Shown here: one piece after another, positions 6,789 through 13,229 of the stretch
Numbering within the stretch: the first letter of the stretch is position 1
Layout: every line of letters begins with the position of its first letter
Assembly: GCA_902795255.1 (NCBI GenBank)
Contig: CADBKS010000146.1
Span: forward strand, 1-13,796
DNA length: 13,796 nt
Direction of reading: 5' to 3'
Origin: an uncultured Chloroflexota bacterium
GTDB lineage: Bacteria; Chloroflexota; Anaerolineae; Anaerolineales; Anaerolineaceae
Program-made: the position numbers and the translations under genes
Notes under the pieces: generated by a model
Told to the model about the DNA's origin: nothing
The model's database searches: none
What the model saw: only the letters and a program-made list of their open reading frames with translations

Positions 6789-8246
6789 ATGACAGAATAT
6801 AAAGCAGCGATCGGCCTGGAGATCCATATTCAGCTGAATACAAAAACCAAAGCCTTCTGTTCCTGCAGGGCTGACTCCTGGAACGAACCGCCAAACAGCA
6901 ACATATGCCCGATCTGTACCGGACAGCCGGGGGCCCTGCCATCCCCCAACGCGGAAATGGTCCGAAAAGCCATCCGGCTGTGTCTTGCCGTACATGCACA
7001 GATCAGCCGGGAATGTTTTTTTGACCGAAAGAATTATCTTTACGCGGACATGCCCGGCGGGTACCAGATCTCCCAGAATGACCGGCCGATCGGCACGGAC
7101 GGATGGCTCAGCCTCGTCATGGATGACAGGGAACCGGTCCGGGTGCGTATCGATAACCTCCACATGGAAGAAGACGCGGGAAAAACAAAAAATGAAGACG
7201 GTGTCCGTCTGATCGACCTGAACCGCGCGGGCGTACCGCTGGTGGAACTTGTTACAAAACCCGATCTGCACTCCGCCGATGAAGCAGCCGCATTTCTGAT
7301 GCAGCTGCGGCAGCTCGTCCGCTGGATCGATATATCCGAGGGGAACATGGAAAAAGCACAGATCCGCTGCGATGCCAATGTCTCCATAGCCCCGGAAGGT
7401 GCCGCTGAATTGGGCAGAAAATGTGAGATCAAGAATATCAATTCGATCGAAGCCGTACGAAAAGCGGTAGGCAGGGAGATCTCACGGCAGACACGGGAAC
7501 TGGAAAATGGAAATAAAATCGAACAGTGGACGATCGAATGGGACAACGACGCGCAGGAACTCAGAAAAATGCGCTCCAAGGAAAATGCCGTGGATTACCG
7601 TTATTTCCGGGAACCGAACCTGATGCCGGTGATCATCACCGATGAAATGATCCGTTCGATCCAAAAGGATATGCCGGAGCTTCCCTTGGAAAGGAGGCAG
7701 CGCTTCGTCAGTCAGTACGGGCTGCCGGAATACGACGCGAAACTGCTCACGGCAGAACGGGAGACAGCGGATTATTTCGAAGAAACGCTGAAATTGTACC
7801 GGGGGAACGATCCGAAACGCGTTTCCAACTGGATGATGAACGACATTCTGCGCCTGATCAACGAAAGCGGACAGAGCGCTGCGGAACTGACGGTCCGGCC
7901 GGGCGATCTGGCGGAGATCATCCGGCTGGTCGACCGGAAAGAAGTGAACATTTCCACCGGCAGGATGCTGATCGACCGGGTCCGGTCGGACGGGAAGTCT
8001 CCCGCCCAAATCGTGAAAGAAGAGGGTCTCGGAATGGTCAGCGACGAGGGCGCGATCCGGGAAGTCTGTGCGGAAATCGTTGCGGCCAGCCCGAGTGAAG
8101 CCGGTGCTTACCGGGCAGGCAAAGAGACGCTGCTCGGCTGGTTTACCGGTCAGGTGATGCGCCGGACCCGCGGGAAAGCGGATCCCGCAAAAGCAGCGGC
8201 GATCCTGAAAGAGCTTCTGCAGGATCCCGGGCGGGAACAGGTATAA
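6789..8246 (+). CDS. gatB: Asp/Glu-tRNA amidotransferase subunit B
   Basis: This subunit binds the misacylated tRNA, activates the side-chain carboxylate with ATP and amidates it. It has 485 residues, within the normal range. The N-terminal catalytic domain starts with GLEIHIQLNTKTKAFCSC, and a zinc knuckle is formed by Cys24, Cys26, Cys40 and Cys43 (ending CPICTGQPG). Other family stretches are FDRKNYLYADMPGGYQISQ, RIDNLHMEEDAGK and VDYRYFREPNLMP. The helical and YqeY-like tail domain (about 330-485) ends in GWFTGQVMRRTRGKADP, which binds the tRNA elbow. The AGGGG ribosome site lies inside the last gatA codons. A complete gatCAB implies that this organism lacks GlnRS, AsnRS or both; which one cannot be told here. 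Confidence 0.97.
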   Translation: MTEYKAAIGLEIHIQLNTKTKAFCSCRADSWNEPPNSNICPICTGQPGALPSPNAEMVRKAIRLCLAVHAQISRECFFDRKNYLYADMPGGYQISQNDRPIGTDGWLSLVMDDREPVRVRIDNLHMEEDAGKTKNEDGVRLIDLNRAGVPLVELVTKPDLHSADEAAAFLMQLRQLVRWIDISEGNMEKAQIRCDANVSIAPEGAAELGRKCEIKNINSIEAVRKAVGREISRQTRELENGNKIEQWTIEWDNDAQELRKMRSKENAVDYRYFREPNLMPVIITDEMIRSIQKDMPELPLERRQRFVSQYGLPEYDAKLLTAERETADYFEETLKLYRGNDPKRVSNWMMNDILRLINESGQSAAELTVRPGDLAEIIRLVDRKEVNISTGRMLIDRVRSDGKSPAQIVKEEGLGMVSDEGAIREVCAEIVAASPSEAGAYRAGKETLLGWFTGQVMRRTRGKADPAKAAAILKELLQDPGREQV

Positions 8247-8254
8247 TACACAAA

Positions 8255-8292
8255 GGAAGAGATCCCCGCAGCTGCATTCGGGCGGATCTTCC
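8255..8292 (+). other. Bulged hairpin between gatB and lpdA
   Basis: GGAAGA (8255-8260) plus TCC (8263-8265) can pair with GGATCTTCC (8284-8292), leaving a two-base bulge and an 18-base loop. No T run follows, so it is not an intrinsic terminator and transcription from gatB could continue into lpdA. Confidence 0.3.
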
Positions 8293-8338
8293 GGGAATAA
8301 AGAAAGAACTCTTACAGCGGCAAATCAGGAGGCAATGA

Positions 8339-9721
8339 ATGAAAGAATATGACGTGGTCGTTCTCGGCGCCGGTCCGGGAGGATATACAGCAGCGCTGCG
8401 GACAGCAAAGAACGGATTGAAAACAGCCGTTATCGAAAAAGAAAACCTGGGCGGTGTCTGTCTGAACGTCGGCTGCATCCCGTCCAAATCCCTGCTGAAA
8501 AACGCGGAGATCGCCCGGACGCTCCGAAAAGACAGCAAAACATTCGGCATTTCCTGCGAAAACCTTTCCCTGAGTTACGCGTCAGCTGTCGAACGGTCCC
8601 GAAAGGTTTCGAAACGCCTCAATCAGGGTGTGGCTTTTCTCCTGAAGAACGCAGGCGTGGATGTTTATTTCGGCAGGGGAGAATTCAGCGATGCCCATAC
8701 GATCCATACCGTTTTGAATGACGGAGGCGAAGAGGACCTGAGAGCTGAAAATATCATCATTGCCTGCGGCACAAAGCCGGTGGAGATCCCCGGAATGATG
8801 CCGGACGGTGAAAAGATCCTGAACTACCGGCAGGCGATCCTGCAGACAAGCCTTCCGCAGCGCGTCGTGATCATCGGGGGCGGCGCCATCGGTGTGGAAT
8901 TCGCGACTATCTGGAACAGCTACGGAGCCGCGGTCACTATCGTGGAAATGCAGGCACACCTGCTGCCGAATGAGGATGCGGAAGCCGGTGCAGAACTGGA
9001 ACGCGCCTTCAAAAAGCAGGGGATCAAAATCAAAACAGGCACCGCGCTCTGCGGTGTGGACAAAACGGAAGACGGTGTGACCGTCCATCTGAAGCAGAAC
9101 GACACGGAAAGCACGGTCGACGCGGACCAGGTCGTGATCGTCGTCGGGTTCCGCTCCAACGCGCCCGATCTCGGATTGGAAAAGGCCGGAGCCGCAATGA
9201 CAGCGCGCGGATGGATCGAAACAGACGAAATGTGCCGCACTTCCGTTCCCAATATCTATGCGATCGGCGATATCGCGGGGAAAGTACTGCTGGCCCACAC
9301 GGCAGAAGCCATGGGGAAAATGGTTGGCGACTGCATCGCCGGGAAGGATCCCGCACCGCTGCGCTATGACCTGATGCCGCATGCGACTTATTCCCATCCG
9401 CAGGTCGCTTCATTCGGATATACCGAAGAATCCGCCAAAGCAGCGGGGATCGATTACAAGACCGGAAAAGCCGGCTTCATCGCCAACGGGAAAGCGCTGG
9501 GACTGGCCGAAAATGAAGGCTGGGTAAAACTGCTCTGCAGTGCTGAAAACAACGCCGTGATCGGCGCGGTGCTGGTCGGGCCGGAAGTCAGCGAACTGCT
9601 TCCGGAGCTTTCGCTCGCGGCCGCACACGGGCTGACCGCGGAAGACATCGCGCTGAACGTCCACGCGCACCCGACTCTCAGCGAAGTCCTGATGGAAGCG
9701 GCCGAACAGGCTGCCGGCTGA
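8339..9721 (+). CDS. lpdA: Dihydrolipoyl dehydrogenase
   Basis: The flavoprotein E3 reoxidises dihydrolipoyl groups of 2-oxoacid dehydrogenase or glycine-cleavage complexes with NAD+. The 460-residue protein has the FAD-binding GAGPGG at residues 10-15, the redox disulphide Cys41/Cys46 in GGVCLNVGCIPSK, and the NAD-binding GGGAIG at 180-185. The second FAD motif is YAIGD near 307-311, and the C-terminal active-site pair is His444/Glu449 in HAHPTLSEV. The HPTLSE ending separates it from mercuric and glutathione reductases. There is no fused lipoyl domain and no E1/E2 or gcv gene nearby, so its partner complex is unknown. The start is fixed by a perfect AGGAGG at 8327-8332, six bases before the ATG. 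It follows gatB by 92 bases with no terminator between, so read-through is possible. A strong terminator follows. Confidence 0.95.
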   Translation: MKEYDVVVLGAGPGGYTAALRTAKNGLKTAVIEKENLGGVCLNVGCIPSKSLLKNAEIARTLRKDSKTFGISCENLSLSYASAVERSRKVSKRLNQGVAFLLKNAGVDVYFGRGEFSDAHTIHTVLNDGGEEDLRAENIIIACGTKPVEIPGMMPDGEKILNYRQAILQTSLPQRVVIIGGGAIGVEFATIWNSYGAAVTIVEMQAHLLPNEDAEAGAELERAFKKQGIKIKTGTALCGVDKTEDGVTVHLKQNDTESTVDADQVVIVVGFRSNAPDLGLEKAGAAMTARGWIETDEMCRTSVPNIYAIGDIAGKVLLAHTAEAMGKMVGDCIAGKDPAPLRYDLMPHATYSHPQVASFGYTEESAKAAGIDYKTGKAGFIANGKALGLAENEGWVKLLCSAENNAVIGAVLVGPEVSELLPELSLAAAHGLTAEDIALNVHAHPTLSEVLMEAAEQAAG

Positions 9722-9746
9722 GCATTTCGCAGCGGGAAATTAATAA

Positions 9747-9789
9747 TAAAAGACCGGATCCGATCTGATACGGATCCGGCCTTTATTTG
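9747..9789. terminator. Intrinsic terminator between lpdA and the DUF3298 gene
   Basis: CCGGATCCG (9754-9762) and CGGATCCGG (9771-9779) form a perfect 9-base-pair stem with an 8-base loop. It is flanked by an A-rich stretch on the left and CCTTTATTTG on the right, so it can serve both convergent genes. Confidence 0.78.
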
Positions 9790-9804
9790 TTTCATCAATA
9801 AACT

Positions 9805-10536
9805 TTATTCAGCAGGGACCTGCTCCGGATGAACGACAAACTCCGGACTGCCTGCCGCGCCGGGCGCGATCTCGTACTTGTCGAAAGTGATGACCAGATC
9901 ACCGTCCGCATTGTAATACCAGTGGTTCAGATAGCTGACCTGACCGAGGGAGATATCCAGAGAGTCATCTTCTGTCCAGAACAGACCGGCCCCATATTCC
10001 TTTATGCTCTCGGCATTGGCAGCTTCCATCTGTTCAAGGATCTGGGCGCGGACCGCAGCCATCTGTTCGGGAGTGGTGACAGCGTCTTCGCTGAAGACGA
10101 GCAGTCTGCCGGTCTTTTTGTCCAGGTTGAAATACTCGTTCAGGGTCGTGGAAGAACCGGCCGCGAAGAACCACGAGATGCGGAAAACGAAATAGTCATC
10201 CGAATCCGTCACCGTATCCCAGTAATACTGGTACATGAAGTGCGGATCATACCCTTCTTCGATGCCCTTTTCCCCGAACACGACATTCTGATTATAGTCC
10301 TCGAGCATGATGTCTTTCTTCGACAGAATGTAATCATTCAGCCGGGCCTGTTCGTCCTCATCAGCCATCCCGCTGACTTTCGGCAGCGAGATTTCGATCG
10401 ACCAGTGGTCGTTTTCCTCCCTGAAGGAAAAAGCCTCGGAAAGCTCAAATGTATAAGTCTCCTGAGCAGACGCCGCGCAGACAAGACCGAATGTCAATAC
10501 GGCCATAAGTAATAGATAAAACGATCTGTGTTTCAT
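9805..10536 (-). CDS. Secreted DUF3298 (RsiV C-terminal-like) domain protein
   Basis: A 243-residue exported protein of unknown role. Residues 1-24 form a signal peptide (MKHR, hydrophobic core, cleavage expected after ASA before Gln25). There is no lipobox and no second membrane segment, so it should be released outside the membrane. Residues about 28-115 resemble the DUF4163/PdaC-like N-terminal part. The C-terminal part ends in DLVITFDKYEIAPGAAGSPE (213-232), the hallmark end of DUF3298, the domain that binds lysozyme in the B. subtilis anti-sigma factor RsiV. Unlike RsiV there is no cytoplasmic anti-sigma segment, and no sigma factor gene is adjacent. Possible roles are binding of a cell-wall fragment or of lysozyme; neither is shown. 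The ribosome site AAGGAG sits 5 bases before the ATG. It is a single-gene unit with its own -10 box. Confidence 0.82.
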   Translation of the reverse strand: MKHRSFYLLLMAVLTFGLVCAASAQETYTFELSEAFSFREENDHWSIEISLPKVSGMADEDEQARLNDYILSKKDIMLEDYNQNVVFGEKGIEEGYDPHFMYQYYWDTVTDSDDYFVFRISWFFAAGSSTTLNEYFNLDKKTGRLLVFSEDAVTTPEQMAAVRAQILEQMEAANAESIKEYGAGLFWTEDDSLDISLGQVSYLNHWYYNADGDLVITFDKYEIAPGAAGSPEFVVHPEQVPAE

Positions 10537-10578
10537 AAAATCTCCTTATTTCCGCCGGGAACTGCCCGGCTGATTGTT

Positions 10579-10584
10579 ATTATA
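10579..10584 (-). promoter_or_regulatory. -10 box for the DUF3298 gene
   Basis: A perfect TATAAT on the minus strand, preceded by G, with an implied start near 10572 and a leader of about 36 bases. No good -35 element was found at 16-18 bases. Confidence 0.45.
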
Positions 10585-10641
10585 CTATCAGTTAAAACGG
10601 GAGCTCCGGTCATAATGTTTCCCGGTGATGATGCTTCGTCA

Positions 10642-10670
10642 TTGCGCGAAACAATTTTTTTCTGTATAAT
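10642..10670 (+). promoter_or_regulatory. Promoter of the PAP2 phosphatase gene
   Basis: TTGCGC (10642-10647) and a perfect TATAAT (10665-10670) are separated by 17 bases, the optimal spacing for the main sigma factor. The start would be near 10677, leaving a leader of about 69 bases. It is divergent from the DUF3298 -10 box 58 bases away. Confidence 0.58.
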
Positions 10671-10745
10671 ATTACAAAAATTTTTACGGTTCCCGCGTGA
10701 TTTGGAATACTCCGCGGCGGATCGGATCAACGGAGAATCAGCTTT

Positions 10746-11693
10746 ATGGATATCGATATTTTGCTGGCACTGCAGCAGTTCCGCGAGGGAGCAGGCAGTT
10801 TTCTGACGGACTTTTTCGCCAAAATGACCTTTCTCGGCGAACTGAACACGGTGATCGTGATCATGGCGCTCGTTTACTGGAGTGTCAGCAAGGATTTCGG
10901 CACTTTTCTGCTGATGGGTTGGAGCGGCAACCGGCTGGTCAACGGTGTGCTGAAGGTGACCGCCTGCGCTTACAGACCCTGGATTCGGGATGCGCGGATC
11001 GTGCCGTACGGCACCGCTATCACGACCGCGACCGGGTATTCCTTCCCCAGCGGACACACCATGAATGCCGCCACGGTCTACGGAGGCGGAGCCGTGCGCA
11101 AAGATATGCCGCGCGGCCTGCGGGCAGCGCTCGCCATACTCATCGTGCTGGTTGGCTTCAGCCGTATTTTCCTGGGTGTGCATACCCCGCAGGATGTGCT
11201 CGTCGGCATCGCGGCGGGGATCATTGTGATGGTGCTCATGGCAAAGCTGATGCAGTGGCTGTCCGCACATCCGGATAAAGACCGTGCGGTCGTGCTCGTC
11301 GGGATCCTCCTGGCCGCGGCTGTCGCCCTGTACGCCGGGCTGAAACCGTATCCCGCGGATTATAACGAAGCCGGACAGCTGCTGGTAGACGGAAAGAAAA
11401 TGGCCAACGACACTTTCAAGGGAGTCGGCTGGTGCGCGGCCTTTCTGATCGGCTGGCTGATGGAAAGGCGGTTCGTGGGCTTTTCCACGGAAGTAAGCAT
11501 GAAAACGAGAGTCTCCCGCGCTGTGACGGGTCTCCTGTCCTATTACGCTTTCAGCCTGATCCTGGTCCCTCTGGTAAAGAACTGGATCGCGGGTCCTGCC
11601 GGGACGATCATTTCCTGCTTCCTGCAGATGTTCTATGTAACGTTCCTTTTCCCCCTTCTGCTGAAAAAATTTGAAAAACAGGATGTGCAGTAA
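10746..11693 (+). CDS. PAP2-family membrane phosphatase
   Basis: A 315-residue integral membrane acid phosphatase of the type-2 phosphatidic acid phosphatase family. All three catalytic motifs are complete: KX6RP (Lys70 to Pro78), PSGH (101-104, His104) and SRX5HX3D (Ser139-Arg140, His146, Asp150). Hydrophobic segments are seen at about 33-47, 125-138, 148-168, 181-199, 225-240, 260-277 and 284-306. The region after residue 180 extends well beyond the core domain with additional membrane spans. Likely substrates are lipid phosphates such as phosphatidate, phosphatidylglycerophosphate or undecaprenyl pyrophosphate; the sequence does not choose between them. A GGAGA ribosome site lies 9 bases upstream and a clear promoter precedes it. 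The next gene, a polyprenyl-phosphate-type glycosyltransferase, is in the same direction but beyond a terminator. Confidence 0.92.
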   Translation: MDIDILLALQQFREGAGSFLTDFFAKMTFLGELNTVIVIMALVYWSVSKDFGTFLLMGWSGNRLVNGVLKVTACAYRPWIRDARIVPYGTAITTATGYSFPSGHTMNAATVYGGGAVRKDMPRGLRAALAILIVLVGFSRIFLGVHTPQDVLVGIAAGIIVMVLMAKLMQWLSAHPDKDRAVVLVGILLAAAVALYAGLKPYPADYNEAGQLLVDGKKMANDTFKGVGWCAAFLIGWLMERRFVGFSTEVSMKTRVSRAVTGLLSYYAFSLILVPLVKNWIAGPAGTIISCFLQMFYVTFLFPLLLKKFEKQDVQ

Positions 11694-11728
11694 AGACGGC
11701 ATCTGACAGAAGGATGCAATAAACACAA

Positions 11729-11781
11729 CAGACCGGGACCGGCCGGGCAGCGTTTCGCCCGTCCACCCCGGTCTGATTTTT
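11729..11781 (+). terminator. Intrinsic terminator after the PAP2 gene
   Basis: CAGACCGGG (11729-11737) and CCCGGTCTG (11767-11775) form a perfect 9-base-pair outer stem. An inner GGGC/GCCC stem lies within the loop, and ATTTTTC follows. It separates the phosphatase from the downstream glycosyltransferase. Confidence 0.75.
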
Positions 11782-11902
11782 CAGGTACGCCAGGCCGGCT
11801 TCCAAACCCGCAGCTCCGCACAGAGTCCTCCGCCTTCCGCAGCCGCCAAAGCGCGGGAGCGTGTTTTTTGATCCGTCAGCGTTCACACCGCCATTTCCGC
11901 AT

Positions 11903-11908
11903 TATAAT
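11903..11908 (+). promoter_or_regulatory. -10 box placed for a leaderless glycosyltransferase mRNA
   Basis: A perfect TATAAT ends six bases before the ATG at 11915, so transcription would begin at or next to the A of the start codon. TTCACA at 11882-11887 is a one-mismatch -35 candidate but with a short 15-base spacer. No Shine-Dalgarno site exists before this ATG. Confidence 0.5.
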
Positions 11909-11914
11909 AGACCC

Positions 11915-12868
11915 ATGGAAAAGAATCAGCTGATCTCTATCGTCATCCCCGTATATAACGAAGAAGAAGCCCTGATGCTGTTTTACGGCGGGCTCCGGGA
12001 AACGATCGATGCCATGGACCGGAAATTTGAGATCATCTTCGTCGATGACGGCTCAACGGACCGGACTGCCGAGCTGATTGACCGGCTCTCAGCTGAAGAT
12101 CCGGACGTTCAGGCGGTGCACTTCAGCCGGAATTTCGGGCACCAGGCCGCTCTCTGCGCCGGTCTGGAACGGGCCCGCGGAGATTATACGATCTCGATGG
12201 ACGGAGACGGTCAGCATCCGCCGAAACTGATCCCCCAGATGATCGAACTGGCGGATTCGGGCTATGATATCGTCCTGACCCAGCGGCAGGAGAAAGAACA
12301 GCCTGCCTCATTCAAAAAATGGTCCTCGGAAACCTTTTACAAGATCATGAACAAACTCAGCGACACCCGGACCCTCCCCGGCGGTGCGGATTTCAGGCTG
12401 ATGAACCGGCCGGCCCTGGACGCGCTGCTGTCGCTGCCGGAGTTCCATAAATTCCTCCGCGGAATGGTCTCCTGGATCGGGTTCCGCTCCGTCATCCTAC
12501 CCTTTGAGATCCCCGAACGTCTGGCCGGACGATCCAAATATTCCCTGAAAAAAATGCTCCGTCTGGCATCGGACGCTGTCTTTTCATTTTCCCTGCTGCC
12601 GCTTTATATCGGCCTTTCCGCGGGCGGTCTCTTTCTGATCCTGGCGCTGATCGAAGCTATCTATGTGCTCAGTTTCTGGATCAGCGGACACACCGAAAAC
12701 CTTGCCCCCGGGTGGAGCTCACTGATGTTCATGCTGCTGATCATTGGCGGAGTGCTGATGATCATTATGGGATTCATCGGCGTATACGTGGGTTATATTT
12801 TCCAGGAAGTGAAACACCGCCCGGTCTACATCGTCCGATCGGAAACCAAAAAGGACCCCGATAAATAA
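11915..12868 (+). CDS. GtrB/DPM1-like family 2 membrane glycosyltransferase
   Basis: A 317-residue enzyme expected to transfer a sugar from a nucleotide-sugar to a polyprenyl phosphate on the cytoplasmic face. The GT-A domain covers about residues 1-220, with SIVIPVYNEEE (8-18), VDDGSTD (43-49), the metal-binding DGDGQ (96-100), GGADFRLM (156-163) and the GtrB-type GRSKYSLKKM (205-214). Two long membrane segments follow, about 225-255 and 266-297, then a charged tail. This layout is that of bactoprenol glucosyltransferases; the sugar is unknown. The frame opens upstream at a GTG (11861), but those 18 residues (proline- and phenylalanine-rich) are not family-like and the GTG has no ribosome site. 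I chose the ATG at 11915, which also lacks a ribosome site and fits a leaderless message. A terminator follows directly. Confidence 0.92.
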   Translation: MEKNQLISIVIPVYNEEEALMLFYGGLRETIDAMDRKFEIIFVDDGSTDRTAELIDRLSAEDPDVQAVHFSRNFGHQAALCAGLERARGDYTISMDGDGQHPPKLIPQMIELADSGYDIVLTQRQEKEQPASFKKWSSETFYKIMNKLSDTRTLPGGADFRLMNRPALDALLSLPEFHKFLRGMVSWIGFRSVILPFEIPERLAGRSKYSLKKMLRLASDAVFSFSLLPLYIGLSAGGLFLILALIEAIYVLSFWISGHTENLAPGWSSLMFMLLIIGGVLMIIMGFIGVYVGYIFQEVKHRPVYIVRSETKKDPDK

Positions 12869-12900
12869 AACAGCAGGTAAAAGACCTGCTGTTTTGTTTT
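12867..12900. terminator. Bidirectional terminator between the glycosyltransferase and RNHCP genes
   Basis: CAGCAGGT (12871-12878) and ACCTGCTG (12884-12891) form a perfect stem with a 5-base loop, extended by AAAA/TTTT. T-rich tails are present on both strands (TTTTGTTTT on plus, TTTTATTTA on minus). Confidence 0.85.
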
Positions 12901-12911
12901 CCGGCATCTTC

Positions 12912-13229
12912 TCAGCGCGGCATCATGCCGCTGTTTTCTTCCATGATCCTCACCATCACATCGAAATCATCCTCCGGAGCCGCCTTATTCGGCTTCCGGT
13001 AACCGCATTTCAGGCATTCATGAACGATGATCCGTTCGCCCCTGCGCAGTTCCACGGCGACCGGCTTCATCAAGCCGCCGCAATCCGAAGCCCGGTCCCC
13101 CGGGGTGATATCAACATGCTTGCTGTACAGGCAGTAAGGACAGTGGTTGGTATATCCGTTCCCCTTAATGGTCCTGCCGCAGTTTTCACAGACGAAATCC
13201 TCCGTCCGGCGGATAAATGTTGCCGACAT
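12912..13229 (-). CDS. RNHCP-domain zinc-ribbon protein
   Basis: A 105-residue cytoplasmic protein of the RNHCP family, named for a conserved R-N-H-C-P stretch; here it reads TNHCP (residues 27-31). Zinc-binding candidates are Cys14/Cys17 (CENC), Cys30/Cys33 (CPYC), Cys50 and Cys72/Cys75 (CLKC), enough for two ribbons. The core CPYCLYSKHVDITPGDRAS and the end HECLKCGYRKPNKAA are well kept. The function of the family is unknown to me; the ribbon layout suggests RNA or protein binding. Its ATG overlaps the miaA stop by one base (TGATG), with a GAAAGGA ribosome site inside the end of miaA. The two should therefore be co-transcribed and translationally coupled, which hints at a tRNA or translation role. 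The C-terminal tail (about 84-105) is acidic and methionine-rich. Confidence 0.88.
   Translation of the reverse strand: MSATFIRRTEDFVCENCGRTIKGNGYTNHCPYCLYSKHVDITPGDRASDCGGLMKPVAVELRRGERIIVHECLKCGYRKPNKAAPEDDFDVMVRIMEENSGMMPR

Noticed and set aside
5997..7271. A 424-codon minus-strand open frame opposite gatA and gatB
   Set aside because: The plus strand encodes unmistakable GatA and GatB with full catalytic motifs; the antisense product shows no recognisable domain and arises from codon bias.
8242..8247. TATAAT at the gatB stop as an lpdA promoter
   Set aside because: It overlaps the last gatB codons and has no -35 partner at 16-18 bases; it may simply be coding sequence.
10533..11726. A 397-codon minus-strand open frame opposite the PAP2 gene
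   Set aside because: It overlaps a complete PAP2 gene with all three catalytic motifs, has a charged, histidine-rich low-complexity composition typical of antisense readings, and has no ribosome site.
11849..11867. Possible second terminator (GCGCGGGAGCG followed by T's) upstream of the glycosyltransferase
   Set aside because: Only about three base pairs can form around the GGGA loop, too weak for an intrinsic terminator.
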